A stretch of DNA of 7,013 bases from positions 1 through 7,013 of the forward strand of contig DAOWNP010000127.1 of NCBI GenBank assembly GCA_030642545.1, in the 5' to 3' direction. Under the pieces are notes generated by a model. It did not search any database, had not been told where the DNA came from, and saw only the letters and a list, made by a program, of their open reading frames with translations. The position numbers and the translations under genes are program-made. Shown here piece after piece: positions 1 to 6,163 of this stretch (positions within the stretch are counted from its first letter, which is position 1; the number at the start of each line of letters is the position of its first letter). The DNA is from Desulfobacteraceae bacterium (GTDB taxonomy: Bacteria; Desulfobacterota; Desulfobacteria; Desulfobacterales; DAOWNP01).

Positions 1-179
1 TAACCACTGAATCATAAAGTAAATGCAACAATCTATTTCAGAAATCAAATCGGTTTATAGAGAGGAAACTCATTATGCCTGGCCTGTAAAAAATTTAACC
101 CATCCACCTCTATGCGATTTATTTATTTTCTCATTCTCAGATAGCGGTGCATGGATGTATCCTGCCTGGATATGTTTTA

Positions 180-431
180 TTCAATAGTGTCCGGTTAGAA
201 TTTTGCATTAGGGAAGTTTATTTGTTTTTGTAGCGTATTGAATAAATCTCGTAGAATTTCTTAGTGCAGCGTAGCCAAAAAATTGCGATTGTTTGAGCGA
301 GGCACGAGCGAGTTTCGCAATTTTGGTGAAGCAAACTTAGAAATTCAAGAAATTTATTCTAAAATAGCGGGAAAAACAATTAAACTTTCCGTATTTTGTT
401 TCTTGTAATTTCCTAATCGGACACTACTGAA
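180..431. mobile_element. MITE-like foldback element with terminal inverted repeats
   Basis: The outer ends are inverted repeats. The left end (180-198) contains TAGTGTCCGGTTAG. The right end (413-431) contains its near-perfect complement, CTAATCGGACACTA, with one mismatch over 14 bp, and the flanks add TTCA/TGAA. The palindrome continues inward: GGAAGTTTATTTGTTTTT near 210-227 mirrors the AAAAACAATTAAACTTTCC stretch near 372-390, GAATAAAT (240-247) mirrors ATTTATTC (352-359), and AAAATTGCGA (279-288) pairs with TCGCAATTTT (315-324). The central loop carries a direct repeat GAGCGAG (295-301 and 306-312). No transposase is encoded, so it would have to be mobilised in trans by an insertion sequence with matching ends. 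I see no obvious target-site duplication. The family is not assigned. Confidence 0.72.
279..324. repeat. Central hairpin of the foldback element
   Basis: AAAATTGCGA at 279-288 is perfectly complementary to TCGCAATTTT at 315-324, and CC (275-276) can pair with GG (325-326) across a two-base bulge. The 26-nt loop holds the repeated GAGCGAG heptamer and is much richer in GC than its surroundings. As RNA or single-stranded DNA this would be the most stable part of the element. Confidence 0.7.
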
Positions 432-435
432 AAAA

Positions 436-603
436 ATGACAAATTCAAAAAAAAATTCAGACCAGATTTTGAATTACGATTTATGTGTCAGGGTAGAGAA
501 GCTAACCATTCGTTTTATAGGATTATTGATTAATAAAATTGAATCTGGTTTAGATATTTATGCAAAATTAAGATTTGATTCTACTACCATTTATTTATTG
601 TAA
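436..603 (+). CDS. Doubtful small ORF (55 codons) after the MITE
   Basis: An ATG-to-TAA frame encoding a product that starts MTNSKKNSDQ and ends TTIYLL. It starts five bases after the right terminal repeat of the MITE-like element and overlaps the last 9 bp of nagZ on the other strand, tail to tail. There is no Shine-Dalgarno sequence in front, only an A-run. I recognise no motif, signal peptide or membrane segment. It could be a chance frame in AT-rich DNA, the 3' remnant of a gene interrupted by the element, or a real small gene; chance or remnant is most likely. Part of it overlaps inverted sequences that may terminate nagZ transcription. Confidence 0.15.
   Translation: MTNSKKNSDQILNYDLCVRVEKLTIRFIGLLINKIESGLDIYAKLRFDSTTIYLL
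447..549 (-). terminator. Possible terminator of the dnaN-gyrB-nagZ cluster
   Basis: Read on the minus strand, ACCAGATT (549-542) is complementary to AATCTGGT (468-461), with AATT next to each arm giving further pairing. The closing arm is followed after a few bases by nine T (455-447). This is the only hairpin-plus-T-run I see in the 160 bp after the nagZ stop. The loop of about 70 nt is far longer than in a standard intrinsic terminator, so the call is weak. Confidence 0.28.
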
Positions 604-1605
604 TAATCCAGATATGATCCCCATTTTCAATTTTAGATTTAATATTCTTTTTATGGGAGTATCTATCTTCTCTTTTTCTGATTGTTCTGATAATTTTTTC
701 AATTCATCAAAGGCTGTTTTTATATTAGGACCTTTGTGACAGATTAGAACGATATCTATTTCAGCATCAAAGATATTAGAAATAGATTTTTTAAGCGTAT
801 AATTTTTTTTAACAGATCCCATGTCAAGATCATCAGTAAGTACCAAACCATCATAACCCATTTCATCTCTTAAAATTTTTTTTGCTATTTTAAAAGAGAG
901 GCTTGCGGGAAAGTTTTGGTCAAGCCTGGTGTAGAGAATATGGGAGAGCATTATACCGCATACTTTGTTTTTTATAGCTTTTTTAAAAGGTATAAAATCA
1001 CTTGCTTCTAATGTTTTAAAATCTGTATCAATATAAGGCATTGATATGTGAGAATCTAATATTGTTCTACCTATACCTGGAAAGTGTTTTGCTACAGCAA
1101 TAATATTATTTTTTTGAAAACAGTCTATAACTGTGCTGCCTAATATAGCAGTAACAGCAGGATCATTTCCAAAAACTCTGCCATCCATTATACTTTTAAA
1201 ATTATTGGGTGGAACATCAAGAACAGGGGACATATTCATATTAACCCCTATTTCTGTTAACTCTTTTGCTGTTGTTACTGCAAAATCTTTTGCCTGATCT
1301 ATGGTTTTTATATAAGGATTTCCGGGAAATATTGAAAAAGGTTTTTTTAATCTTGCGACTTCTCCGCCTTCCTGATCAATAGCAATAAAAAGAGGCAGCT
1401 GCTTTTTTTCTTTTGCAAACTCCTGAATAGCAAAACATAATTTTTTTATTTGAGAAGGATTTTCAATGTTTCTTGAAAAGAGTATAATACCGCCTACACA
1501 AAGAGTGCCAATGAGAAATTTAAGGTCTTCATTAAAGCAGGTACCGTCAAATCCAGCCATAAGACGCTGACCTGCTTTTTGATGAAGAGAAAGTTGATTT
1601 TCCAT
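595..1605 (-). CDS. nagZ: Beta-N-acetylhexosaminidase, GH3 family (NagZ type)
   Basis: A cytoplasmic glycosidase expected to remove N-acetylglucosamine from anhydro-muropeptides during peptidoglycan recycling. The 336-aa length fits single-domain NagZ. The barrel shows the family landmarks in order: IDQEGGEVARL around 76-86, the RVFGNDP segment at 143-149, KHFPGIG at 173-179 followed by DSH at 184-186 (the Asp-His acid/base dyad on the mobile loop), and LTDDLDMG at 256-263, where Asp258 is the expected nucleophile. No signal peptide is visible, in line with a cytosolic role. The start is 3 bp after the gyrB stop with no clear Shine-Dalgarno sequence, so translation probably depends on ribosomes leaving gyrB. 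Substrate specificity is inferred; some GH3 relatives act as phosphorylases or on other glycosides, but the His in DSH favours NagZ. Confidence 0.94.
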   Translation of the reverse strand: MENQLSLHQKAGQRLMAGFDGTCFNEDLKFLIGTLCVGGIILFSRNIENPSQIKKLCFAIQEFAKEKKQLPLFIAIDQEGGEVARLKKPFSIFPGNPYIKTIDQAKDFAVTTAKELTEIGVNMNMSPVLDVPPNNFKSIMDGRVFGNDPAVTAILGSTVIDCFQKNNIIAVAKHFPGIGRTILDSHISMPYIDTDFKTLEASDFIPFKKAIKNKVCGIMLSHILYTRLDQNFPASLSFKIAKKILRDEMGYDGLVLTDDLDMGSVKKNYTLKKSISNIFDAEIDIVLICHKGPNIKTAFDELKKLSEQSEKEKIDTPIKRILNLKLKMGIISGLLQ

Positions 1606-1608
1606 AAA

Positions 1609-4044
1609 TTAGATATCTAAAGAGGTTACTTCAAGAGCGTTTTTTTGAATAAAATTTCTTCTCGGTTCTACAATATCTCCCATTAAAAGAGAAAAAATTT
1701 CATCTGTTTCTACACTATCTTTAACTTTTACAGCAAGCAGGGTTCTTTTATCCGGGTTCATGGTTGTTTTCCAGAGTTGGTCAGGATTCATTTCACCAAG
1801 ACCTTTGTATCTTTGGATATATATTCCTTTTTTACCTTCTTTAATAAAAAAGTCAAAAAGACTTTTTTTATCAGAAAATTGCTTGCGGTCATTATCATTA
1901 TTTTTATCAATTAGAGTAAAGGGACCGTTTCCAAAAGAAGATATCTCTTTATCAAGAGTTAAAACCTGCTGGTAGCTTTTAGAATGAACAAATCCTCTTC
2001 CTATTTTTGTATGTTGTGTTTGTACTCTTTGTGGAATGATAAATAAATTTTCATCTACTTCTTTTGTCTCTAATTTTACATTTATTTCAAAAACATTTCT
2101 TTCTTCATTCCAGAACGGGTCAGTAACAGCTATATTTTTTGATTCAAGAGTAGTTTTAAGAGATTTTATTTTTTCGTAATCTTTTAAAAACTCTTTGGAT
2201 TCAACTCCGGCATTAACCATAGCAAGTATAATATCAGGTTCAATTTTTTGTCTTTTGTATTGATCAAGAAGAGAAAAATAATCCTGAAGATTATTCATAA
2301 ACTCGTATAATTTATTCTCAGAGATAACTGTTTTTTCGTCATTTAACATTAATTTTTTTTGATGACAGATTTTTTTTAATAACTGATCGTTTAAAGTTTG
2401 CTCATCTTTAAAATATTTTTCGTTTTTACCTTTTCCAAATTTAAATAGAGGTGGTTGGGCTATGTATAAAAACCCGTTATTAATAAGCTCAGGCATTTGT
2501 CTGTAAAAAAAAGTTAACAGCAGTGTTCTTATGTGTGATCCATCAACATCAGCATCAGTCATTATTATAATTTTATGATATCTTAATTTTTCAATATCAT
2601 ATTCTTCACTGCCTATTCCGGTTCCAAGAGCTGTAATAATATTTTTAATCTCTTCACTTTTTAAAACTTTGTCAAAACGAGCTTTTTCAACATTTAAAAT
2701 TTTACCTTTTAAAGGAAGAATTGCCTGAAATTTTCTGTCTCTTCCTTGTTTTGCAGATCCTCCTGCAGAATCGCCCTCAACAAGAAACAACTCTCTTGCA
2801 GCAGGATCAGAATTCTGACAATCTGCAAGTTTTCCAGGAAGAGTAGAATCTATGAGAGCACCTTTGTTTCTCGCAAGGTCTCTTGCTCTTTTAGCTGCAT
2901 CTCTTGCTCTTGCAGCTTCAACAGCTTTTTCTATAATTTTTTTTGCTGTTTGTGGGTTTTCTTCTAAAAAAGCACCAAGCTTTTCATTAACTAAAGACTC
3001 AACAAGTCCCTTAACCTCACTGTTACCTAATTTGGTTTTTGTTTGTCCTTCAAATTGAGGGGTCATAAGCTTGACACTTATTATTGCAGCAAGCCCCTCT
3101 CTTATATCATCTCCGCTTATTTTTGCCTGGAGGTTTTTGGGAAGATTTCCATTTGATAAGTATTGATTTATTGTTCTTGTAAGGGCAGCTTTAAAACCTA
3201 TAAGATGAAAACCACCTTCTACTGTATTTATATTATTAGCAAAAGAAAATAATTTTTCACTGTAAGTGTTGTTGTATTGAATCGCAACTTCTATCTGAAC
3301 ATCATTTTTAGTACCATGAATCAGTATTGGCTTGTGCAGTACCGTATTTCTTTTATTAAGATACTCAACATAGGATAAAAGTCCTCCTTCATAAAGAAAC
3401 TGATTTTTTTCATCGGATCTTTCATCTTCTACGGTTATTTTTATCCCTTTATTTAAAAAAGCAAGCTCTCTTAATCTGCGGACTAAAATATCAAAAATAA
3501 AGTCATCTGAATTCATTATACTTGTGTCTGGTTTAAAATGAATCAGGGTTCCGGTCTCGGTAGTTTCTCCTTTTTCTATAAGTTCACTTGTTTTTACACC
3601 TTTTACATAACTTTGATAATAAATATGACCATTGGTGTAAATCGTAGCTTCAAGAGATATAGAAAGAGCATTTACAACAGAAATTCCAACACCGTGAAGT
3701 CCGCCTGAAACTTTATAGGAATCATTGTCAAATTTACCTCCTGCATGAAGTTTGGTTAATACAACTTCCAAAGCAGGAATATTTTCTTTTGGATGTATTC
3801 CAACAGGAATTCCTCTGCCGTTATCTTTTACACTTACGCTGTTATCTGTATGAATTGTAACATCTATTTGATTGCAAAAACCTGCCATGGCTTCATCAAT
3901 ACTGTTATCTACAACTTCGTAAACAAGGTGATGAAGTCCTTCAATATCCACATTTCCTATATACATGGAAGGTCTTAACCTGACAGGTTCTAATCCTTCC
4001 AGTACATTTATACTTTGTTCGTTGTATATATTCTTATCATTCAT
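1609..4044 (-). CDS. gyrB: DNA gyrase subunit B
   Basis: The ATPase subunit of the GyrA2B2 topoisomerase that introduces negative supercoils. The 811 aa match the long Gram-negative type. The GHKL ATPase domain (about 1-220) shows EVVDNSIDEA with Glu43 and Asn47, DNGRGIP with Asp74, and the lid motif SGGLHGVG at 113-120. The transducer domain (about 220-390) has the ATP-contacting Lys336 in QTKTKLG. The TOPRIM domain has LVEGDSAGGS (421-430, Glu423) and TDADVDGSH (496-504, Asp497 and Asp499), followed by the extra insert (about 555-735) and the C-terminal QRYKGLGEMN (744-753) and EPRRNFIQKNAL (793-804). Asp425 and Lys446, the positions of the E. coli quinolone-resistance residues, are wild type. 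Thr137 occupies the place of E. coli Arg136, the coumarin contact. The start lies inside the 3' end of dnaN (8-bp overlap) with no Shine-Dalgarno sequence, which suggests translational coupling. Confidence 0.99.
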   Translation of the reverse strand: MNDKNIYNEQSINVLEGLEPVRLRPSMYIGNVDIEGLHHLVYEVVDNSIDEAMAGFCNQIDVTIHTDNSVSVKDNGRGIPVGIHPKENIPALEVVLTKLHAGGKFDNDSYKVSGGLHGVGISVVNALSISLEATIYTNGHIYYQSYVKGVKTSELIEKGETTETGTLIHFKPDTSIMNSDDFIFDILVRRLRELAFLNKGIKITVEDERSDEKNQFLYEGGLLSYVEYLNKRNTVLHKPILIHGTKNDVQIEVAIQYNNTYSEKLFSFANNINTVEGGFHLIGFKAALTRTINQYLSNGNLPKNLQAKISGDDIREGLAAIISVKLMTPQFEGQTKTKLGNSEVKGLVESLVNEKLGAFLEENPQTAKKIIEKAVEAARARDAAKRARDLARNKGALIDSTLPGKLADCQNSDPAARELFLVEGDSAGGSAKQGRDRKFQAILPLKGKILNVEKARFDKVLKSEEIKNIITALGTGIGSEEYDIEKLRYHKIIIMTDADVDGSHIRTLLLTFFYRQMPELINNGFLYIAQPPLFKFGKGKNEKYFKDEQTLNDQLLKKICHQKKLMLNDEKTVISENKLYEFMNNLQDYFSLLDQYKRQKIEPDIILAMVNAGVESKEFLKDYEKIKSLKTTLESKNIAVTDPFWNEERNVFEINVKLETKEVDENLFIIPQRVQTQHTKIGRGFVHSKSYQQVLTLDKEISSFGNGPFTLIDKNNDNDRKQFSDKKSLFDFFIKEGKKGIYIQRYKGLGEMNPDQLWKTTMNPDKRTLLAVKVKDSVETDEIFSLLMGDIVEPRRNFIQKNALEVTSLDI
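4037..4044 (-). promoter_or_regulatory. dnaN/gyrB overlap (ATGAATGA coupling junction)
   Basis: The gyrB start codon (4044-4042) lies within the last codons of dnaN, and the dnaN TGA stop occupies 4039-4037. The upstream bases contain no Shine-Dalgarno sequence. A terminating dnaN ribosome would be right at the gyrB start, so reinitiation is the likely way gyrB is translated. This arrangement also rules out an intervening recF. Confidence 0.7.
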
Positions 4045-5161
4045 AATACATTGGCATAATTAAACTTATATAGTTAAGATCTTTTTCTCCCTGAATCAGA
4101 CAGGGACCCTTGTATCCTGACAAGCTTAATAAGATCAAGTCACTTTCTATGGTATTTAGTATATCAATAAAAAATTTTGGATTAAATGTTATTTCCTGTT
4201 CAATATCATCATATTCAATCTCCATATCTTCTTTGGATTCTCCAAGCTCAGGATTAGTAGTAATTATTTCAAGTCTGTTTTTCGTAAATTTAAAAACAAC
4301 GCTTTTATATTCTTCAGTTGAAAATATAGACATTCTTTTAAGCATTTGTATGAAAGGTCGTTTTTCAAGAGATACAGTCTGGTTTTCTTCAACACCCAAT
4401 AAAGAGCTGTAATCAGGCATTTTCCCTTCAAAAAGCTTAATAAGCATGGTTTCATTGTCAAGATTTAAAACAAAATGTTTTGGAGTAAAACCAAATTTTA
4501 TATCAACATCCTTGTCTATAAATTTTCTTGCCTGAAAAAGACCTTCTTTAGAAACAATCGTATTTTCATCTATATCAACAAGCATATCAGAATGATCTTT
4601 TTCATAAATATAATCAGTTTTAGTAAGACGGTTTGTATCTGTTGAAACCATTCTTAAAACATTTTTATCTTTAATGCTTTCAATCAATACACCAAGAACA
4701 AAAGGTCTGTCTTCTTCTTTTTCAAAACCAATAAGCAATACTCTGTCAAGCATTGTTTTTAATTCATCCGATTTAATGATAGAATAATTAACTTTGTCTA
4801 TTTCAGGTGTTTTTGGATAGTCATCAGGATCCATTCCAACGATATGATACATAACATTGTTATTACCAATTTCAACCCACTGCTTTTCAATGTTGTTAAA
4901 CAGAATATCAGAATCAGGAAACTCTTTAACAATCTCAAATAATTTAATTGCGTTAATGGCTATTTTCCCAGGTGTTTCTACTTCTGCAGGGAAAAAACCT
5001 TCAACCGATGTTTTTAAATCAGTTGCAGTAATTTTAATTTTAGTATCTTCAGCTTGAATAAGAACTGTTTGTGTAATTGCAAGGTTTGTTCGTCCCCCTG
5101 TAATACCTAAAATTTTTGGAAGGAAATTTTGAATATCCTTTTTCTCTATTGTAAATTTCAT
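4037..5161 (-). CDS. dnaN: DNA polymerase III beta subunit (sliding clamp)
   Basis: The ring-shaped dimer that tethers DNA polymerase III to DNA. At 374 aa it has the normal length of three repeated clamp domains (about 1-125, 126-250 and 251-374). Family landmarks are the N-terminal MKFTIEKKDI, ATDLKTSV at 47-54, the MDPDDYPKTP segment at 110-119, TDTNRL at 174-179, the EGKMPDYSSLL stretch at 245-255, and a C-terminus of IMPMYYE whose MPM is typical of the clamp tail. The canonical N-terminus fixes the start, yet the upstream sequence is nearly all A/T and has no Shine-Dalgarno motif. It is the first gene of the minus-strand cluster. Neither dnaA upstream nor recF downstream is present, unlike the common dnaA-dnaN-recF-gyrB order. 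Confidence 0.98.
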   Translation of the reverse strand: MKFTIEKKDIQNFLPKILGITGGRTNLAITQTVLIQAEDTKIKITATDLKTSVEGFFPAEVETPGKIAINAIKLFEIVKEFPDSDILFNNIEKQWVEIGNNNVMYHIVGMDPDDYPKTPEIDKVNYSIIKSDELKTMLDRVLLIGFEKEEDRPFVLGVLIESIKDKNVLRMVSTDTNRLTKTDYIYEKDHSDMLVDIDENTIVSKEGLFQARKFIDKDVDIKFGFTPKHFVLNLDNETMLIKLFEGKMPDYSSLLGVEENQTVSLEKRPFIQMLKRMSIFSTEEYKSVVFKFTKNRLEIITTNPELGESKEDMEIEYDDIEQEITFNPKFFIDILNTIESDLILLSLSGYKGPCLIQGEKDLNYISLIMPMYYE

Positions 5162-5270
5162 ATTTATTAAATATATCTAAAATTTCTGGTTATAAAAAAA
5201 AGAATTAAATTTAACTGGTATTTTACATATGCTGTTAAAATATATTATGAGCAAAGTTAGATGCAGTATT

Positions 5271-5290
5271 AAATTTAAATATTTAAATTT
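5271..5290. repeat. Perfect 20-bp AT-only palindrome
   Basis: AAATTTAAATATTTAAATTT is its own reverse complement over all 20 bases. It lies upstream of the predicted fdhD promoter and about 110 bp upstream of the dnaN start. It could be a binding site for a dimeric regulator or a nucleoid protein, or an easily melted segment. It contains only A and T, so part of the symmetry could be chance. Confidence 0.5.
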
Positions 5291-5302
5291 GTATTATAAA
5301 TA

Positions 5303-5326
5303 GTTGATTTGCTGAAAAATATCAAC
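5303..5326. promoter_or_regulatory. Inverted repeat overlapping the fdhD promoter
   Basis: GTTGAT at 5303-5308 and ATCAAC at 5321-5326 are complementary and separated by 12 bases. The repeat straddles the predicted fdhD -35 box, so a bound dimer could control fdhD. The half-sites resemble FNR half-sites (TTGAT/ATCAA), but the 14-base gap between TTGAT and ATCAA is far from the FNR spacing of four. Confidence 0.3.
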
Positions 5327-5337
5327 AAAAATATAAA
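5309..5337 (+). promoter_or_regulatory. Candidate sigma70 promoter of fdhD
   Basis: TTGCTG at 5309-5314 as the -35 box and TATAAA at 5332-5337 as the -10 box are separated by 17 bp. Transcription would start near 5344, giving a leader of about 33 nt that contains the strong ribosome binding site. In DNA this rich in A/T such matches are common, so support is moderate. Confidence 0.4.
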
Positions 5338-5362
5338 TTACATAAAAATAAAAAAACAGTTT

Positions 5363-5368
5363 GGAGGT
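5363..5368 (+). promoter_or_regulatory. Strong ribosome binding site of fdhD
   Basis: GGAGGT lies 8 bases before the ATG at 5377, an ideal Shine-Dalgarno match and spacing. It fixes the fdhD start and shows that this genome uses classical sites, in contrast to dnaN, gyrB and nagZ, which lack them. Confidence 0.88.
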
Positions 5369-5376
5369 GTTTTAGG

Positions 5377-6111
5377 ATGTCTAATGTTTGCAAGCTTATT
5401 TGTGAAGCTCCTCTTTTGATAAATATCCAGAACAATCCTTATTCGGTTGTTATGAGAATGCCAGGCAATGAAGTTTTTCATGCAGCCGGGTTTTGCCTGT
5501 CGGAGAGAATAGTTGATACACCTGAAGATATTATTGATTTGTATTATAATAACAATTTTCCTGAAAAAGGAATCAATGTATTATTAAATAAAAAAAGATA
5601 TGAAAAAATATTGCCCATGATAGACAAAAAAAGACCTGTTGTTCAATCTGATTACGGTGTATGTGCAAGAGTGATGGCTGATAAAGTTTGTGAAAGAACA
5701 GCTTTTTTAAATAAAAAGATTGATATGGATAAAGTGCTGTATTGTGTAAATCATCTTTCAGATCATCAGCCGATAAGATCTATGACCAAAGCAGCTCATG
5801 CAGCTGCAGCTATTGATTCAAATTATAATTTTATCTCGGTATTTGAGGATGTTGGACGTCATAATGCCCTTGATAAGGTAATAGGAAAAGCTTTTTTAGA
5901 AAATAGACTTAAAGATATATTTTTCCTGGTTTTATCTTCCAGAATTAGTTATGAACTGGTGCAAAAAGCTGTAAGAGCAGGGATAAGCAGCATATGTGCT
6001 GTTTCAAAACCTACAGATCTTGCTGTCGAAATTGCAAAAAGGCTGAATATGACTCTTGCCTGTTTATCAAAAAAATCTGGCATGGATGTGTTTTCAGGAG
6101 AGGATTCCTGA
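5377..6111 (+). CDS. fdhD: FdhD-family sulfurtransferase, lacking the first Cys of CxxC
   Basis: FdhD takes sulfur from a cysteine desulfurase and passes it to the Mo/W-bisPGD cofactor so that formate dehydrogenase becomes active in the cytoplasm. The C-terminal half is clearly FdhD: FEDVGRHNALDKVIG (156-170), then LSSRISYELVQKAVRAGIS (186-204), a segment including SKPTDLAVEIA (210-220), and a final LSKKSGMDVFS stretch. The conserved CGxCG loop, however, reads SDYGVCA at 91-97: Tyr93 replaces the first cysteine and Ala97 the last glycine, leaving Cys96. Other usual positions also differ (LSSR instead of the usual SGR; SERI instead of SEGI). At 244 aa it is shorter than many members, mainly at the N-terminus. 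Cys105 is nearby but not in a CxxC arrangement. It may be a one-cysteine FdhD or a specialised or inactive paralog. No formate dehydrogenase gene lies in view. Confidence 0.92.
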   Translation: MSNVCKLICEAPLLINIQNNPYSVVMRMPGNEVFHAAGFCLSERIVDTPEDIIDLYYNNNFPEKGINVLLNKKRYEKILPMIDKKRPVVQSDYGVCARVMADKVCERTAFLNKKIDMDKVLYCVNHLSDHQPIRSMTKAAHAAAAIDSNYNFISVFEDVGRHNALDKVIGKAFLENRLKDIFFLVLSSRISYELVQKAVRAGISSICAVSKPTDLAVEIAKRLNMTLACLSKKSGMDVFSGEDS

Positions 6112-6112
6112 T

Positions 6113-6142
6113 AAAATAATAGCTACCTGTTTGTGGAAGCTA
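6113..6142 (-). terminator. Hairpin terminator for the minus-strand membrane-protein gene
   Basis: On the minus strand TAGCTTCC (6142-6135), a 7-nt loop and GGTAGCTA (6127-6120) form a stem with one mismatch, followed by the T-rich tail TTATTTTAT. It lies 21 bp beyond the stop of the minus-strand gene and just after the fdhD stop on the other strand, in the convergent gap. In the plus direction the same hairpin is followed by CTTCG rather than a T-run, so it should work better for the minus-strand transcript. Confidence 0.5.
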
Positions 6143-6163
6143 CTTCGTCCTCGTTTCCAAGTT

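Larger units (their letters stand above)
1..594. other. Gene-poor flank downstream of nagZ
   Basis: No convincing gene lies in this stretch. Positions 180-431 are a MITE-like foldback element, listed separately. On either side of it are two short plus-strand open frames, 23-187 (54 codons) and 436-603 (55 codons). Neither has a ribosome binding site or a product I recognise. The first stops at the TAG that opens the left terminal repeat; the second begins just after the right terminal repeat and runs 9 bp into the 3' end of the opposing nagZ gene. Positions 1-179 look slightly richer in GC than the rest and may be decayed coding sequence, but I cannot assign it. Confidence 0.6.
5162..5376. 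promoter_or_regulatory. Divergent AT-rich region between dnaN and fdhD
   Basis: These 215 bp separate two outward-reading genes and must hold both promoters. A reasonable fdhD promoter and ribosome binding site are listed separately. For dnaN I find only a weak minus-strand candidate, TTGCTC at 5254-5249, with no good -10 box at normal spacing. There is a perfect 20-bp AT palindrome at 5271-5290 and an inverted repeat GTTGAT (5303-5308) / ATCAAC (5321-5326). I see no DnaA box (TTATCCACA or close variants), so it does not look like the replication origin despite the neighbouring dnaN. Confidence 0.6.

Noticed and set aside
1760..1975. Plus-strand open frame opposite gyrB
   Set aside because: It lies wholly inside the strongly conserved gyrB gene on the other strand, has low-complexity Ser/Leu-rich composition and no ribosome binding site.
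2746..3058. Two overlapping plus-strand frames opposite the gyrB TOPRIM region
   Set aside because: They are antisense shadows of well-conserved codons; their Ser-, Cys- and Ala-rich translations mirror the coding strand.
3793..3978. Plus-strand frame opposite the gyrB N-terminus
   Set aside because: It is antisense to the conserved ATPase motifs and has no independent support.
4110..4461. Plus-strand frame (4110-4412) and minus-strand frame (4264-4461) within dnaN
   Set aside because: Both are out-of-frame readings of dnaN, which is intact from start to stop.
4857..5057. Plus-strand frame opposite the start of dnaN
   Set aside because: It is an antisense shadow without a ribosome binding site.
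5304..5325. FNR-type site upstream of fdhD
   Set aside because: TTGAT and ATCAA half-sites are present but 12 bases apart instead of four, so this cannot be a standard FNR site.
5162..5376. Possible replication origin next to dnaN
   Set aside because: The region is AT-rich and close to dnaN, but no DnaA box or cluster of near matches is visible and dnaA is absent.
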